DNA of 44,441 nt from Chloroflexota bacterium (GTDB lineage: Bacteria; Chloroflexota; Anaerolineae; J036; Brachytrichaceae): contig JAUQQA010000017.1 of the NCBI GenBank assembly GCA_030550095.1, forward strand, positions 1-44,441. Reading direction: 5' to 3'. Numbering within the stretch: the stretch's first letter is position 1; each line of letters begins with the position of its first letter. A model generated the notes under the pieces. The model was not told where the DNA came from, ran no database searches, and was given only the letters and a program-made list of their open reading frames with translations. Of the stretch, positions 23,944-33,337 are shown piece after piece. Made by a program: the position numbers and the translations under genes.

Positions 23944-25770
23944 CTAGATGATCTCCAGCTCCTTCAGCTTCGACTCAGGCACGACGCCGTTGACCCAGCC
24001 GCGCTCTTGGTAGTACTCCTCGAGCATGAGGTCGAGTTCGCACACGTGCCCTTGCGAGCCGGGCATGGTGGAAGGCTCCTTCAAGAAGCGCTCGGGCAAG
24101 TAGTCGCTGCCTTCGCGGAAGCCAGCGAGGTTGTTGTAGTAGCGCTCGAGGTTATAGATGCGCTCGCCGCAGCGCAGCAGCTCCTCGACTGTGTAGTTCA
24201 AACCCGTGATGGCGTTGAACTGCGCGGTGTACTCCTCCATGCTCTCCGCAAACGCCGAGAACTTGCACAGGTCGAGCGAGTCGGAGACCGCGTGCACGTC
24301 TTGGAAGATCTTGGTTAGTTTGCCCTTGCCCTTCCACTCAAGTGGGTCGGCGCGCAGGGAGCGATAGGGCATGATGTTCAACTCAGCGGCTGGCGTGTAG
24401 GCGCGCAGGTGGCAGGCGCCGCGGTTGCTCGTCGCATACGCAATGCCCATGCCCTTCAAGCCGCGCGGGTCGTATGCTGGGATCGCCATGCCTTTGACCG
24501 TCATCGCCAGCTCAGGGTGACCGAAGTGCTTCGCCGTGCGCTCGGTGCCCTCGGCGAGCACATTGCCAACACCCTCGCGGAAAACGAGCTTGCGGATCAT
24601 CTCGATCATCCCCATCGCATCGCCCCACGCCAGCGGCTCCTTGCCGTTGTAGCCGCGGTCGCAGATCTCCATGTACACCGCGAGCACGTTGCCTGTCTCG
24701 ATGGTGTCGATGCCGTAGTCGTTGCACATTTGGATCATCTTGGCGATGGCGTAGGGGTCATCGTTCAAGCAGTTCGCGCCGAGCGCCCAAGCCGTCTCGT
24801 ACTCGAAGCTCTCCGTGCGCACGCCTGCGAAGGGCCCTGTCTTCACCTCAACTTCTTTCTTGCACGCGACAGGACAGGCATGGCAGGTGGGATCGTCCAC
24901 CAAGATGTTCTCCTTGACCCACTCGCCGCTGATGCGCTCCGCCTGCGGACCGAACGCGGTGAGTTGGCTGTTCTTGGTCGGCAGTGCTCCCATCACGTTG
25001 GTGATGTTCATGAGCACGTTGGTGCCATACACCGAAAGGCCGCCTTTGCGCGGGCTGGTGATGTTCTCCTCCGCCATGATGGTCTCCAGCGCGCGCTTGT
25101 GGGCTTCTTTCCACGCCTCGCGGTTGGCTGGCTTGGGCATTTTCTTCTCTGCTTTGATCACCACCGCTTTGAGATTCTTGCTGCCGCCAATACACCCTGT
25201 GCCACCGCGACCGCTCGCGCGATCATTCTCGTTCACCCAACACGCGAAGCGCACCAAGTTCTCGCCAGCCTGCCCGATGGCGATCACCGACAGATCCTTC
25301 TCGCCGTACTTCTCCTTGAAGTACTTCACGGTGTCATGCACGCCTTTGCCCCAGATCTCCGAGGCGTCGTGCAACTCCACGATGCCGTCGTGGACATAGG
25401 CATACACGGGCTTGGGCGCCTTGCCCTTGAAGATCAAGCCGTCGAAGCCTGCCCAGCGTAGGCGCGCCGCACTCCAGCCGCCATGGTGGCTATCGGTCAC
25501 CGTGCCTGTGAGCGGCGACTTGGTGACGATCGCCATGCGCCCGCTCATGTTCGCCTCGGTGCCCGTGAGCGGCCCGTTCATGAAGCAGAGGATGTTGTCG
25601 GGCGAGAGCGGGTCCACCTGTGGGCCGTTCTCAAACACATACTTGACGCCAAGCCCACGCCCACCAATGTATTTGCGGGCCCAATCGTCTGGGATGGATT
25701 CGTAGGTCACAGTGCCGGTCGTGAGGTCAATGCGCGCGATGCGGTCAGCATATCCTCCTAACGTCGTCAT
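23944..25770 (-). CDS. Aldehyde:ferredoxin oxidoreductase family enzyme (tungstopterin)
   Basis: This 608-residue family enzyme oxidises aldehydes to acids with ferredoxin, using a tungsten bis-pterin and one 4Fe-4S cluster. The cluster ligands are visible as CHACPVAC (about residue 295) and a distal LCKF cysteine. Other landmarks are IGGRGLGVKYVFE, SGRMAIVTKSPLTG, HHGGWSAARLRWAGFDG, RASGRGGTGCIGGSKNLK and AYDPRGLKGMGIAYATSNRGACH. It stands alone, with no MoaD-like partner beside it. AAGGAGG precedes the ATG. Substrate cannot be told from sequence. Confidence 0.92.
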   Translation of the reverse strand: MTTLGGYADRIARIDLTTGTVTYESIPDDWARKYIGGRGLGVKYVFENGPQVDPLSPDNILCFMNGPLTGTEANMSGRMAIVTKSPLTGTVTDSHHGGWSAARLRWAGFDGLIFKGKAPKPVYAYVHDGIVELHDASEIWGKGVHDTVKYFKEKYGEKDLSVIAIGQAGENLVRFACWVNENDRASGRGGTGCIGGSKNLKAVVIKAEKKMPKPANREAWKEAHKRALETIMAEENITSPRKGGLSVYGTNVLMNITNVMGALPTKNSQLTAFGPQAERISGEWVKENILVDDPTCHACPVACKKEVEVKTGPFAGVRTESFEYETAWALGANCLNDDPYAIAKMIQMCNDYGIDTIETGNVLAVYMEICDRGYNGKEPLAWGDAMGMIEMIRKLVFREGVGNVLAEGTERTAKHFGHPELAMTVKGMAIPAYDPRGLKGMGIAYATSNRGACHLRAYTPAAELNIMPYRSLRADPLEWKGKGKLTKIFQDVHAVSDSLDLCKFSAFAESMEEYTAQFNAITGLNYTVEELLRCGERIYNLERYYNNLAGFREGSDYLPERFLKEPSTMPGSQGHVCELDLMLEEYYQERGWVNGVVPESKLKELEII

Positions 25771-25888
25771 GACTTGCCTAACCTCCTTACTCCTGGTTCT
25801 GCTTGGTAAGGCTAGTTTGCACTAGAGTGAGAAATTGCGCAAGTTGCGCGCCACGCGCGCTCATCCTGATCTCACCCTTCCCTGTAAG

Positions 25889-26116
25889 ATGAAGAGCATG
25901 GAGCGCAGGACAGTCCACATCCCCGCCATCGGCTGCGAAGGTTGCATCCGCACAATCAAGCTCGCCTTGAGCGAGATCGAAGGCGTGCGCGAGGTGCAAG
26001 CCGACGTGAACACGAAAAACGTCACCATTGTCTGGGATGAGCGCACCTCATGGGATGCGATTCACGCTTGCCTTGTCGAGATCAACTACCCGCCGCAAGC
26101 TGTTGTGCAGGCGTAG
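25889..26116 (+). CDS. Heavy-metal-associated (HMA) copper chaperone
   Basis: This 75-residue protein (72 if ATG 25898 is used) is a single HMA domain with the metal-binding motif GCEGC, then a helix and the strand VTIVWDE. It probably passes Cu(I) to the CopA pump encoded 7 bases downstream. TAAGAT at 25885-25890 ends 7 bases before the ATG at 25898, and no ribosome site is seen. A leaderless message starting at 25898 is therefore plausible and would make that the true start. The first cysteine motif lacks the M-x preceding residues usual in CopZ. Confidence 0.82.
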   Translation: MKSMERRTVHIPAIGCEGCIRTIKLALSEIEGVREVQADVNTKNVTIVWDERTSWDAIHACLVEINYPPQAVVQA

Positions 26117-26122
26117 CTTGCC

Positions 26123-28423
26123 ATGACCAGCTTTCAGCCTTCCGCTGAAGCTTTGCCCGAGACGGTCCAGGTTGAGCTGCCCGTGGTGGGCATGACGTGC
26201 GCGAACTGCGCGTTGACCGTTGAGCGGGTCGTGCGGCGCGTGCCGGGCGTGGCCGAGGTGAGCGTTAACCTCGCAACGGAACACGCGCAAGTGCGCTACC
26301 ACCCCGGGCAGGCGGCACTAGCCGAGATCGTGGCAGCGATCCGAAAAGCGGGCTACGACGTCGCCGAAAGCACCGAAGAAATTGCAATCGAGGACGCGGA
26401 GCAAAGCGCGCGCAAGGCTGAGATCGCCGACCGCCGACGGCGCGCGTTGTTCGGTTTGCTCTTCGCTGTGCCGACGTTCGTGATCAGCATGAGCCGCGAT
26501 TTTGGCTTGTTTGCAGCGATGTTCGGCGAGGCGTTCGCGCCTGCTCACGCCCACATAACGCCCGCGAATGCGGCGCTCAACCTCGTGCTCTTCGCGCTCG
26601 CCGCGCCTGTGCAAGCATTCACGGGCTTGCCTTTCTACGTTCACGCCTTCAAGGCGCTGCGCAACCGCACCGCCAACATGGACGTGCTCGTGGCGCTCGG
26701 AGCCACCGCTGCCTTTGGCTGGTCGTTGGCGGTGCTGCTCGGCCTCGCCCACGGGCACGTGTACTTCGAGACCAGCGCGCTGATCCTCGCGCTGATCAGC
26801 GTGGGGAAGTACCTCGAGGCGCGCGCGAAAGGGCGCGCTAGCGAGGCGATCCGCAAGCTGATGCAGCTCGCGCCGAAGACAGCGCGCGTGATCCGCAATG
26901 GCGTTGAGCAAGAAATTCCCACAAGCCAAATTCGCATTGGCGATGTGATCGTGGTGCGTCCCGGGGAGCGCATCGCCACCGATGGCGTTGTGGTTGGCGG
27001 GCACTCCAGCGTGGATGAGAGCGCCATCACTGGCGAGAGCATGCCGCGCGATAAGGGCGTGGGCGATCGGGTGATCGGCGGCACGCTCAACGTGGACGGC
27101 GTGTTGCGCTACGAAGCCACGCGCGTCGGTCGAGATACATTCTTGGCGCAGATCGTGCGCTTAGTGGCGCAAGCACAGGGCAGCAAGGCGCCGATTCAAG
27201 CGTTGGCTGATCGCGTCTCGGCGGTGTTCGTGCCTACGGTTATCGCCATTGCGCTGCTCACATTCGCTGGGTGGTGGCTGCTGAGCGGCAACGGGGAACG
27301 CGCGCTGATCAACGCCGTGGCGGTGCTTGTTGTGGCGTGCCCGTGCGCCCTGGGGCTGGCCACGCCCACCGCGATCATGGTGGGCATGGGCAAAGGTGCC
27401 GAAATTGGCGTGCTGTTCAAAAGCAGCGCCGCGCTCGAACAACTTGCGCACCTCAAGGTAGCCGTGTTCGACAAAACCGGCACGCTCACGCAAGGTCGCC
27501 CCAGCGTCCAGGCTGTGATCGCGTTCGGCGAGGCCACGCCAGAGCGCGTGCTGAACCTCGCTGCGCAGGCGGAACATGCCAGCGAACATCCGATCGCTCA
27601 GGCGATCCGCGCCGCGGCTGAAGCGCGTGGCTTGGCGACTCAGCCTCCTGAGTGGTTCCAAGCGGTGCCTGGTCGGGGCATCCTTGCCGTCGTGCGAGAA
27701 GGCGAGCGCGCCCTGCGGGTTGCGGTGGGCAACGCCACGCTGATGCACCTTCAGGGCATCGCGCTCGACCAAGCGGCGCAGCACCGCATTCAGCAACTGC
27801 GCGCCGAGGGGCACACCGTCGCCATCGTCGCCGCAGAAGGGCAAGCGCTCGGCGCGATCGGCTTAATGGACACACCAAAGCCCGAAGCGCACGACGGGCT
27901 TGCACAACTGCGCGCGATGGGCGTGCGCACGATCATGCTGACGGGCGACCATCGCCAAGCAGCGCAGGCGATCGCTTATCGCCTTGGCATTGACGAGGTG
28001 ATCGCCGAAGTGCTCCCCACTGACAAAGCCGATCACGTCTCGCGGCTGCGCGCAGCGCTGCACGGGCCCAGAACGCTGGCGATGATCGGCGACGGCATCA
28101 ACGACGCACCCGCGTTGGCAGCCGCCGATGTGGGCATCGCCATGGCGCGCGGCGCCGACGTGGCGCTCGAGGCAGCCGACGTGACGCTCGTACACAACGA
28201 CGTGCGCGATGTTGCGCGCGCAGTGCGCCTCGCCCAACAAACACTGCGCGGCGTGCGCCAGAACTTGTTCTGGGCGTTCTTCTACAACGTGCTGCTCATC
28301 CCCACAGCCGCGCTCGGCGTCTTTCAAAGCTACGGTCCGATCCTCGCCGCTGGAGCAATGGCATTTAGCTCGCTGTTTGTTGTGGGCAACAGCCTGCGCC
28401 TGCGCCGCCTGCCGATCCGCTAA
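26123..28423 (+). CDS. copA: Copper-translocating P1B-type ATPase
   Basis: This is a 766-residue membrane pump for Cu(I) export. An N-terminal HMA domain has GMTCANC (about 23-29). Eight membrane helices are expected, with the ion motif [13 protein letters not shown]. The actuator has ITGESMP; the phosphorylation loop has [10 protein letters not shown]; the nucleotide domain has SEHPIAQ; and the hinge has [10 protein letters not shown] and [10 protein letters not shown]. All catalytic motifs are intact. It follows the chaperone gene closely and probably shares its transcript. Its stop overlaps the convergent gene by CTAA. Confidence 0.95.
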   Translation: MTSFQPSAEALPETVQVELPVVGMTCANCALTVERVVRRVPGVAEVSVNLATEHAQVRYHPGQAALAEIVAAIRKAGYDVAESTEEIAIEDAEQSARKAEIADRRRRALFGLLFAVPTFVISMSRDFGLFAAMFGEAFAPAHAHITPANAALNLVLFALAAPVQAFTGLPFYVHAFKALRNRTANMDVLVALGATAAFGWSLAVLLGLAHGHVYFETSALILALISVGKYLEARAKGRASEAIRKLMQLAPKTARVIRNGVEQEIPTSQIRIGDVIVVRPGERIATDGVVVGGHSSVDESAITGESMPRDKGVGDRVIGGTLNVDGVLRYEATRVGRDTFLAQIVRLVAQAQGSKAPIQALADRVSAVFVPTVIAIALLTFAGWWLLSGNGERALINAVAVLVVACPCALGLATPTAIMVGMGKGAEIGVLFKSSAALEQLAHLKVAVFDKTGTLTQGRPSVQAVIAFGEATPERVLNLAAQAEHASEHPIAQAIRAAAEARGLATQPPEWFQAVPGRGILAVVREGERALRVAVGNATLMHLQGIALDQAAQHRIQQLRAEGHTVAIVAAEGQALGAIGLMDTPKPEAHDGLAQLRAMGVRTIMLTGDHRQAAQAIAYRLGIDEVIAEVLPTDKADHVSRLRAALHGPRTLAMIGDGINDAPALAAADVGIAMARGADVALEAADVTLVHNDVRDVARAVRLAQQTLRGVRQNLFWAFFYNVLLIPTAALGVFQSYGPILAAGAMAFSSLFVVGNSLRLRRLPIR

Positions 28424-29229
28424 AGCACAAGCCGCAGCCCAGGGACGGGGATGAACACTTGCCCCTCGAACTCGCGCTGCGCTTCTTCGATCAAGATTTG
28501 GCGCTGCTCCAGCGTGGCGGCTTCGATGTGCGTGAGCGCCAAACGCCGCGCGTGCGCCGCGCGCGCGTTGCGCCCTGCAACTTGCGCTGTGCTGTGCCCG
28601 TAGGCGCCCTCAGCATATTGCGGCTCCAAAGTTGCTGAGAGCGTCGCCTCGTGCACCAACAAGTCTGCCTCTTGCGCGAGCACCCCAATGTTGGGGTTGG
28701 GCAATGTGTCGCCCGTGAAGGCGATCGCGTGCTCACCGAACGGTCCGCGCGTCTCGATGCGCACGCCGAGCACCGGCGCAAAATCCGAGTGCTGCATCGG
28801 GAAAGTGCGCAGGCGAATGTGGGGGTGGATTTGCACCTCAGCGGGCGCATCTTGTGGCAGCACGATCCGCGGCGCAGATGCAGTCACGCCTTCGACGTTG
28901 CCGAACGCCGTGTCCATGAGCGTGTCGAGCGCGGCGAAGGTCTGCGCCGATGCGATCAATGTCGGCAACGCGAGGTTGGGATTCTCTTGCAGCTCATACC
29001 ACAGCATCAGCATTGGGTAGCCCAGGGTGTGATCGCCGTGGCGGTGCGTGAAGAACACGTGCGTTAGCTCTGCTGGCGAAACGTTCACGCTATCGAGCTG
29101 CTGCAAGATGCACGGACCGCAGTCAATCAGAATGCGCTCGTTGCCGATGCGCACAAGGTAAGCCGCGTTGGCGGTGTCGCGGTGTGGCAATGCTGCGCTC
29201 ACACCGAGGAAGATGACTTCGACGGACAT
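28420..29229 (-). CDS. Metallo-beta-lactamase-fold hydrolase, RNase Z-like
   Basis: This protein has 269 residues. It opens with [13 protein letters not shown] and has the zinc motif [12 protein letters not shown], a later TGDTLPNP aspartate, and a VHEAT motif. These are typical of RNase Z/ElaC-like and phosphodiesterase-like members. tRNA 3' processing is possible, but the RNase Z exosite is not evident, so I leave the function open. The ATG at 29229 (MSVEV) fits the family start; the long open frame upstream crosses the divergent promoter and is not used. TACACT ends 7 bases before this ATG, suggesting a leaderless message. Confidence 0.85.
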   Translation of the reverse strand: MSVEVIFLGVSAALPHRDTANAAYLVRIGNERILIDCGPCILQQLDSVNVSPAELTHVFFTHRHGDHTLGYPMLMLWYELQENPNLALPTLIASAQTFAALDTLMDTAFGNVEGVTASAPRIVLPQDAPAEVQIHPHIRLRTFPMQHSDFAPVLGVRIETRGPFGEHAIAFTGDTLPNPNIGVLAQEADLLVHEATLSATLEPQYAEGAYGHSTAQVAGRNARAAHARRLALTHIEAATLEQRQILIEEAQREFEGQVFIPVPGLRLVL

Positions 29230-29236
29230 CAGGTTG

Positions 29237-29276
29237 AGTGTACAAGCTTGCGCGCTGCGCGATCTAGCCGCATACT
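29237..29276. promoter_or_regulatory. Divergent leaderless promoter pair
   Basis: On the minus strand, TACACT (29237-29242) ends 7 bases before the ATG at 29229. On the plus strand, TTGCGC (29248-29253), 17 bases, then CATACT (29271-29276) ends 7 bases before the ATG at 29284. Both genes lack ribosome-binding sites. Transcription would begin at or next to each start codon. Confidence 0.5.
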
Positions 29277-29283
29277 TGAAGCC

Positions 29284-30534
29284 ATGAGCACCCTCGATCC
29301 AAAGCGAACCGTTGAGGAACTTAAGGAACTCCGCGCCCTCACAAGCGACCCCAACACCGGCGGTGCCATGCGCGTGGCATGGACGGACACATGGCTCAAA
29401 GCGCGCGAATGGCTGCGCGAGAAGACAAAAGGGTTGCCACTCGAAATTCACAACGACGAAGCCGGCAACACATGGTACACCCTGCCTGGCAAGAGCAAGA
29501 AAGCGCTCATCATTGGCGGGCACATGGATAGCGTGCCCAACGGCGGCTGGCTCGACGGCTGCTTGAACGTGCTGGCAGGGCTAGAAGTGCTGCGACGCAT
29601 CAACGATCAGTACCACGGCGAGCCGCCCGTCACTGTGCGTTTGGTGGACTGGGCGGACGAGGAAGGCGCGCGCTTCGGGCGCAGCTTGCTCGGCAGCAGC
29701 GCGTGCAGCGGCAACTTCGATCCTGATCTTGAGCGCAACCGCACAGACAAGGATGGCATTCGCCTCGAGGAGGCGCTGCGCCGGTGCGGCGTGGAGATTG
29801 ACCAAATGACCAAAAGCCGCAAGGAGCTGAAGAACGCCGCGGCTTACCTCGAGCTGCACATCGAGCAAGGACCCGTGCTTGAAAGCATGAAGTTACCGCT
29901 CGGCGCAGTGCTCGGCACCTTCGGCGTCGAACGCCACGCGATCAAGTTCATCGGTCAAGCCGCCCACAGCGGCAGCACACCCATGGACAAGCGGCGCGAT
30001 GCGCTCGCAGCAGCAGCAAAGCTGGCGCTGGAGATCCGCCCCATCGCCAACAAGTACGGCGGCGTGTGCACGGTGGGCAGTTGCGTCACCAAGCCCGGCA
30101 TCCCCACCGCGGTCGTCGGCGAGTGCGACATCACGCTCGACCAGCGCCATCTCAGCGCGAGCAAGCTTAAGCGCATGCTCAACGACGCGATCAAAGCCAG
30201 CAAGCGCTTCGCCAAAGAGGAGAAATGCGAGGTGCAATGGAGCACCATCTGGCGCATCGAGCCGATCCTCTTTCACAAGGAGCTGGTGAAGCTTTGCTAC
30301 GACGCCTGCGTCGAGGTGGCGGGCAAGGCGCACAAGCTGCCGAGCGGCCCGTTGCATGATGCTGCCGAGGTGGCGCGCGCTGGCGTGCCGACTGTGATGA
30401 TGTTCGTGCAAAGCCTGCGCGGCATCTCGCATAACCCCATCGAGGACACCAAGATCGAGCATATCGAGATGAGCGTGCGCGCGCTGGATCGGCTCGCAGA
30501 CAAGACCATCGAATGGATCCTGAAACAGAAGTGA
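29284..30534 (+). CDS. M20-family amidohydrolase (allantoate amidohydrolase / N-carbamoyl-amino-acid hydrolase type)
   Basis: This is a 416-residue metal-dependent hydrolase that cleaves ureido groups. Family marks are IIGGHMDSVPNGGWLDG (metal His and Asp), DWADEEGARFGRSLLGS (metal Glu), LELHIEQGPVLE, GVERHAIKFIGQAAHSGSTPMDKRRDA (dimer lid), and GPLHDAAEVARAGVPT with SHNPIE at the end. The start ATG at 29284 is chosen because a -10 box lies 7 bases upstream and the family begins near here. It overlaps the arginine-deiminase-like gene by 22 bases. Allantoate, carbamoyl-beta-alanine and carbamoyl amino acids are all possible substrates. Confidence 0.88.
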   Translation: MSTLDPKRTVEELKELRALTSDPNTGGAMRVAWTDTWLKAREWLREKTKGLPLEIHNDEAGNTWYTLPGKSKKALIIGGHMDSVPNGGWLDGCLNVLAGLEVLRRINDQYHGEPPVTVRLVDWADEEGARFGRSLLGSSACSGNFDPDLERNRTDKDGIRLEEALRRCGVEIDQMTKSRKELKNAAAYLELHIEQGPVLESMKLPLGAVLGTFGVERHAIKFIGQAAHSGSTPMDKRRDALAAAAKLALEIRPIANKYGGVCTVGSCVTKPGIPTAVVGECDITLDQRHLSASKLKRMLNDAIKASKRFAKEEKCEVQWSTIWRIEPILFHKELVKLCYDACVEVAGKAHKLPSGPLHDAAEVARAGVPTVMMFVQSLRGISHNPIEDTKIEHIEMSVRALDRLADKTIEWILKQK

Positions 30535-31724
30535 CTCCATCGTCGGCTCCGTTCGTCGTGCAGCAGGCAGCCGAATGGCTGCCTGCGCGCGTTGTGCTTG
30601 TTTGCGAGCCGCGCCAAGAGACGCTCTTCGCAATCCTGCACGCGGAAGCCGCAAGCTTCCTTTACCCCTTCGCGCTGCACCAAGGTCGGGAAGAACATCG
30701 CGCCTTTCGCCAGTGCTTGGCATCGTTTGGCGTGCGCGTCTTGGACCTGCGCGCGGTGCTTTGCGCCGCCGATGCAAACGCCCTCCGCGCATGGGCGCGC
30801 GCTGCTGTGCGCATCCACTACGACGAGCCCCTGCCCGAACCACTCCGCGCTGAGACTGAGCGCCAGCTCGATGCTGCATTGGCGCATCTCGACACTGCCT
30901 CACTGGTTGACGTGCTCTTCCTGCGCCCAACGTTGCACGTCACCCGCGCCGATGGCGACGCTGCGCGCTGGTCGCGCGTGCAGGTGCGCTTCGATGTTCA
31001 ACCTGCGCACAGCGCATACTACACGCGCGATCCTCTCATCACCACTGCGCGCGGTTGCGTGATCACGCGCCTCGACCAAGACGACCGCCTTGCCGAGAAC
31101 GATCTCGCCGAGTACGCACTGCGCACGCTTGGGGTCACACCGATCTACCGTGTGCAATCGCCTGGCACGCTCGAAGGCGGCGACTTCATCCCATGCGGCG
31201 ACTTCGTGCTGCAGGGTCAGGGCTTGTTCACCAACGCTGACGGCGTGAGGCAATGCCTCGAGGCGCGCGTGTATGGCTACGTTGAGGTCGCAGTGGTCGA
31301 GGACCCGCGCGGCAGCCTTGATGAGATGCACTTGGACACCTACTTTGCTATGCTCGATCGCGATCTCGCGCTGTGCCTCGAGACGCGCATGCACGGCGCC
31401 GATGAGCCTGCGGTGCACGTGTATCAACCCGAAGGCACACGCGACCAATTCCGCTACGTGCTTACGCGCAGCGTGCTGTTCTCACGCTATCTCGAGGAAA
31501 AGGGCATCCGTGTGATCCCTGTCTCGAAAGAGGAACAACTGCGCTTCGGCATCAACGGCTTCACCGTTGCACCGCGGCAATGGATCGGCGTGCGACATGC
31601 TGGCGCAGACCTGCACGCGCGTTTGCGCGCTGCTGGCGTCACGGTGCACGAAGTGGACTACGAGGCGCTTGCCGGCGGCTACGGCGGGCTGCACTGCTCC
31701 ACACAGGCGCTGCTACGCGGCTAA
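30513..31724 (+). CDS. Arginine-deiminase-like guanidino-modifying enzyme
   Basis: This 403-residue protein has the catalytic layout of arginine deiminase: YTRDPLI, GTLEGGDFI, DEMHLDTYFAML (His and Asp), and a C-terminal GGLHCSTQAL with the nucleophilic cysteine. Classical enzymes read PRCMSMP around the cysteine, so this is a divergent member and its substrate may differ from arginine. The ATG at 30513 lies inside the previous gene. A GTG at 30531 would give a GTGA overlap like others in this window and is a real alternative. Being fused by overlap to an M20 ureido hydrolase suggests a shared guanidino/ureido nitrogen pathway. Confidence 0.8.
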   Translation: MDPETEVTPSSAPFVVQQAAEWLPARVVLVCEPRQETLFAILHAEAASFLYPFALHQGREEHRAFRQCLASFGVRVLDLRAVLCAADANALRAWARAAVRIHYDEPLPEPLRAETERQLDAALAHLDTASLVDVLFLRPTLHVTRADGDAARWSRVQVRFDVQPAHSAYYTRDPLITTARGCVITRLDQDDRLAENDLAEYALRTLGVTPIYRVQSPGTLEGGDFIPCGDFVLQGQGLFTNADGVRQCLEARVYGYVEVAVVEDPRGSLDEMHLDTYFAMLDRDLALCLETRMHGADEPAVHVYQPEGTRDQFRYVLTRSVLFSRYLEEKGIRVIPVSKEEQLRFGINGFTVAPRQWIGVRHAGADLHARLRAAGVTVHEVDYEALAGGYGGLHCSTQALLRG

Positions 31725-32608
31725 GGGCGCCATGCTCGAAGCGCGTCGCGGAGCGCGGCAAGGTCTTGTCCCTGTTGCTGCGCTGCTTCAAGGATGCCCG
31801 CAGCGAGGAGGTGGGCATAGGTGAACGGCACCGGCGCAGGCTCGCCCCTCCATGTGGCGCCCGCAGCCAGCGTGTAGGCGCGCCACGCGAGCGCGTGCTC
31901 CTCGCCGATGCGCACGCGCGCATGGCCGAGCCAGCGTTCCAACTGCGCCGTGAGCGCAAGCGCCATCGCCAGCGTGCGCAAAGCGCTCACCTCGCCTTCG
32001 TGCGCTTGAGGCGCACAGGCGATCACCATGTCGGCGATCGCGCGCGCCAACGCAGCCACTTCAGGCACGTATGGCGCATGCAGCTCGGCATCACGTCGCC
32101 ATGTCTCGCACGCGGTGATCATGCTGAGCACGTCCACCACCCCGGCGGCGCGGTACAGCGGCGGCGCGCTGCCGATCAACGCCCAATCCAGCAGCAGAGC
32201 AGCCGCGGGAGTTGCCTCCTCATGTTCCCAACCTGAGAGCGTCCACAGCTCGACGTGCGCCGTGAAGAATGCGAGGCAACTCAAGGCGCTCGGCACGCAC
32301 ACCCACGGCAAGCCAAGGACATGCGCAACGTACTTTGCAGCGTCTGCAGCGCGCCCACCGCCCACGGCATACACCACTTCGCCCATGCCCGTGCAGCGAT
32401 GGGCGAGGCGCTGCAATGCCGCGCGCGTGATCACAAGCGGCGCGTCGAACAAGGCACCGATCTCCCATTGCACCCCTTGGCGCTCCAGCCAGCGCCACGC
32501 GGTGTCTTGCTTAATCACGATGAGCGCGGAGGTTTCATGATGCTTGGCGAGGCACACCTCGCGCACTTCTGGGGCCGCCGGCACAAACAACTCTGAGAGG
32601 GTGCTCAT
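31721..32608 (-). CDS. Glycerol-1-phosphate-dehydrogenase-like protein (divergent)
   Basis: This protein has 295 residues. The nucleotide-binding segment YAVGGGRAADAAKYVAH and VPSALSCLAF match the iron/zinc alcohol dehydrogenase group near EgsA/AraM. VVDVLSMITACETWRRD and IGEEHALAW supply an expected aspartate and histidine. The second metal histidine usually sits in an HG-E/x-V motif. Here the aligned position reads YAHLLAAG, so it may be shifted or lost. The ATG at 32608 overlaps the chorismate mutase stop as ATGA. Whether it makes sn-glycerol-1-phosphate is uncertain. Confidence 0.65.
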   Translation of the reverse strand: MSTLSELFVPAAPEVREVCLAKHHETSALIVIKQDTAWRWLERQGVQWEIGALFDAPLVITRAALQRLAHRCTGMGEVVYAVGGGRAADAAKYVAHVLGLPWVCVPSALSCLAFFTAHVELWTLSGWEHEEATPAAALLLDWALIGSAPPLYRAAGVVDVLSMITACETWRRDAELHAPYVPEVAALARAIADMVIACAPQAHEGEVSALRTLAMALALTAQLERWLGHARVRIGEEHALAWRAYTLAAGATWRGEPAPVPFTYAHLLAAGILEAAQQQGQDLAALRDALRAWRP

Positions 32609-33312
32609 GATTCTTGCGTGCCGCCTCGACGCAGCGCAGCGACGTGCTGCAAAAAGCGCACCTGCAAGTCCAGCGCGCGCGCCATCACCCACTCGAAGGC
32701 TTCAATCATGAGCGGTGCAGGGCAGCCGAAACGATGGGCAGCCTCTGAGACTTGCGTAAGCACCACCAGCTCGCGGTCAGGGTCGCGCAGTTGATCGCGA
32801 AGCGCAGCGGGCTGGTCGGCGAGCGCGAGAAGCTCGGGTTCGCGCTCGAGTTTGTAATAAGCCACGAATGCACCGAGGTAGATGCGCTCGTTGAGCCGAG
32901 TGATTAGATCAGCATCGGTGTAAGCCACCTCACCGTAGTCGTGCGGGTCCTCGCCAGGCGAGCACAGCCGCGGCAGCAGGTCAAGGTAAAAGCGGATCAG
33001 CGTCTCGCGGGCGATTGGCGGTACTTTGGGCAAGCGCGGTAGCTGCACCGTGCGCTGCACTGGTGAATCAGGGAACGAGGCTAACACAAGCGGGTGCTGA
33101 TCGGGCACTTCGTAGCGTCCTAGCGAAGCGTGATAGCGCTCTAGCCCTTCCAGCGACCAATCGAGGAGTGAACGATCGGGATGCCCCGCGATCGGGATAG
33201 CGCCAGGGATGTAGAGGCTAGGGTTAAGCGCAAACCAAGCGCGATCGCGGAAGCGCGCCACGATCTGCTCGCTGAGTCGGTCGAGCTTGGCGCGCAGTGC
33301 GACGAGTGACAT
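32605..33312 (-). CDS. Chorismate mutase of the plant/yeast (eukaryotic) type
   Basis: This 235-residue protein converts chorismate to prephenate if active. The first helix is LRAKLDRLSEQIVARFRDRAWFALNPSLY. The following segments line up in order with plant enzymes: LGRYEVPDQHP, then FYLDLLPRLCSPGEDPHDYGE, then LNERIYLGAFVAYYKLE. In plants these read GRYKSPDEHP, FRDLLPRL and SKRIHYGKFVAEAKF. The active-site arginine and lysine positions appear kept. Bacterial chorismate mutases are usually the short AroQ form. The ATG at 33312 (MSLVALR) is chosen because the family's first helix begins there. It overlaps the next gene as ATGA. Confidence 0.8.
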   Translation of the reverse strand: MSLVALRAKLDRLSEQIVARFRDRAWFALNPSLYIPGAIPIAGHPDRSLLDWSLEGLERYHASLGRYEVPDQHPLVLASFPDSPVQRTVQLPRLPKVPPIARETLIRFYLDLLPRLCSPGEDPHDYGEVAYTDADLITRLNERIYLGAFVAYYKLEREPELLALADQPAALRDQLRDPDRELVVLTQVSEAAHRFGCPAPLMIEAFEWVMARALDLQVRFLQHVAALRRGGTQES

Positions 33313-33337
33313 GGCACGACGGAGGCAAATGCACCGA

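Noticed and set aside
24409-25461. 350-codon open frame antisense to the aldehyde oxidoreductase
   Set aside because: The oxidoreductase has all cofactor motifs; the opposite frame shows no family resemblance.
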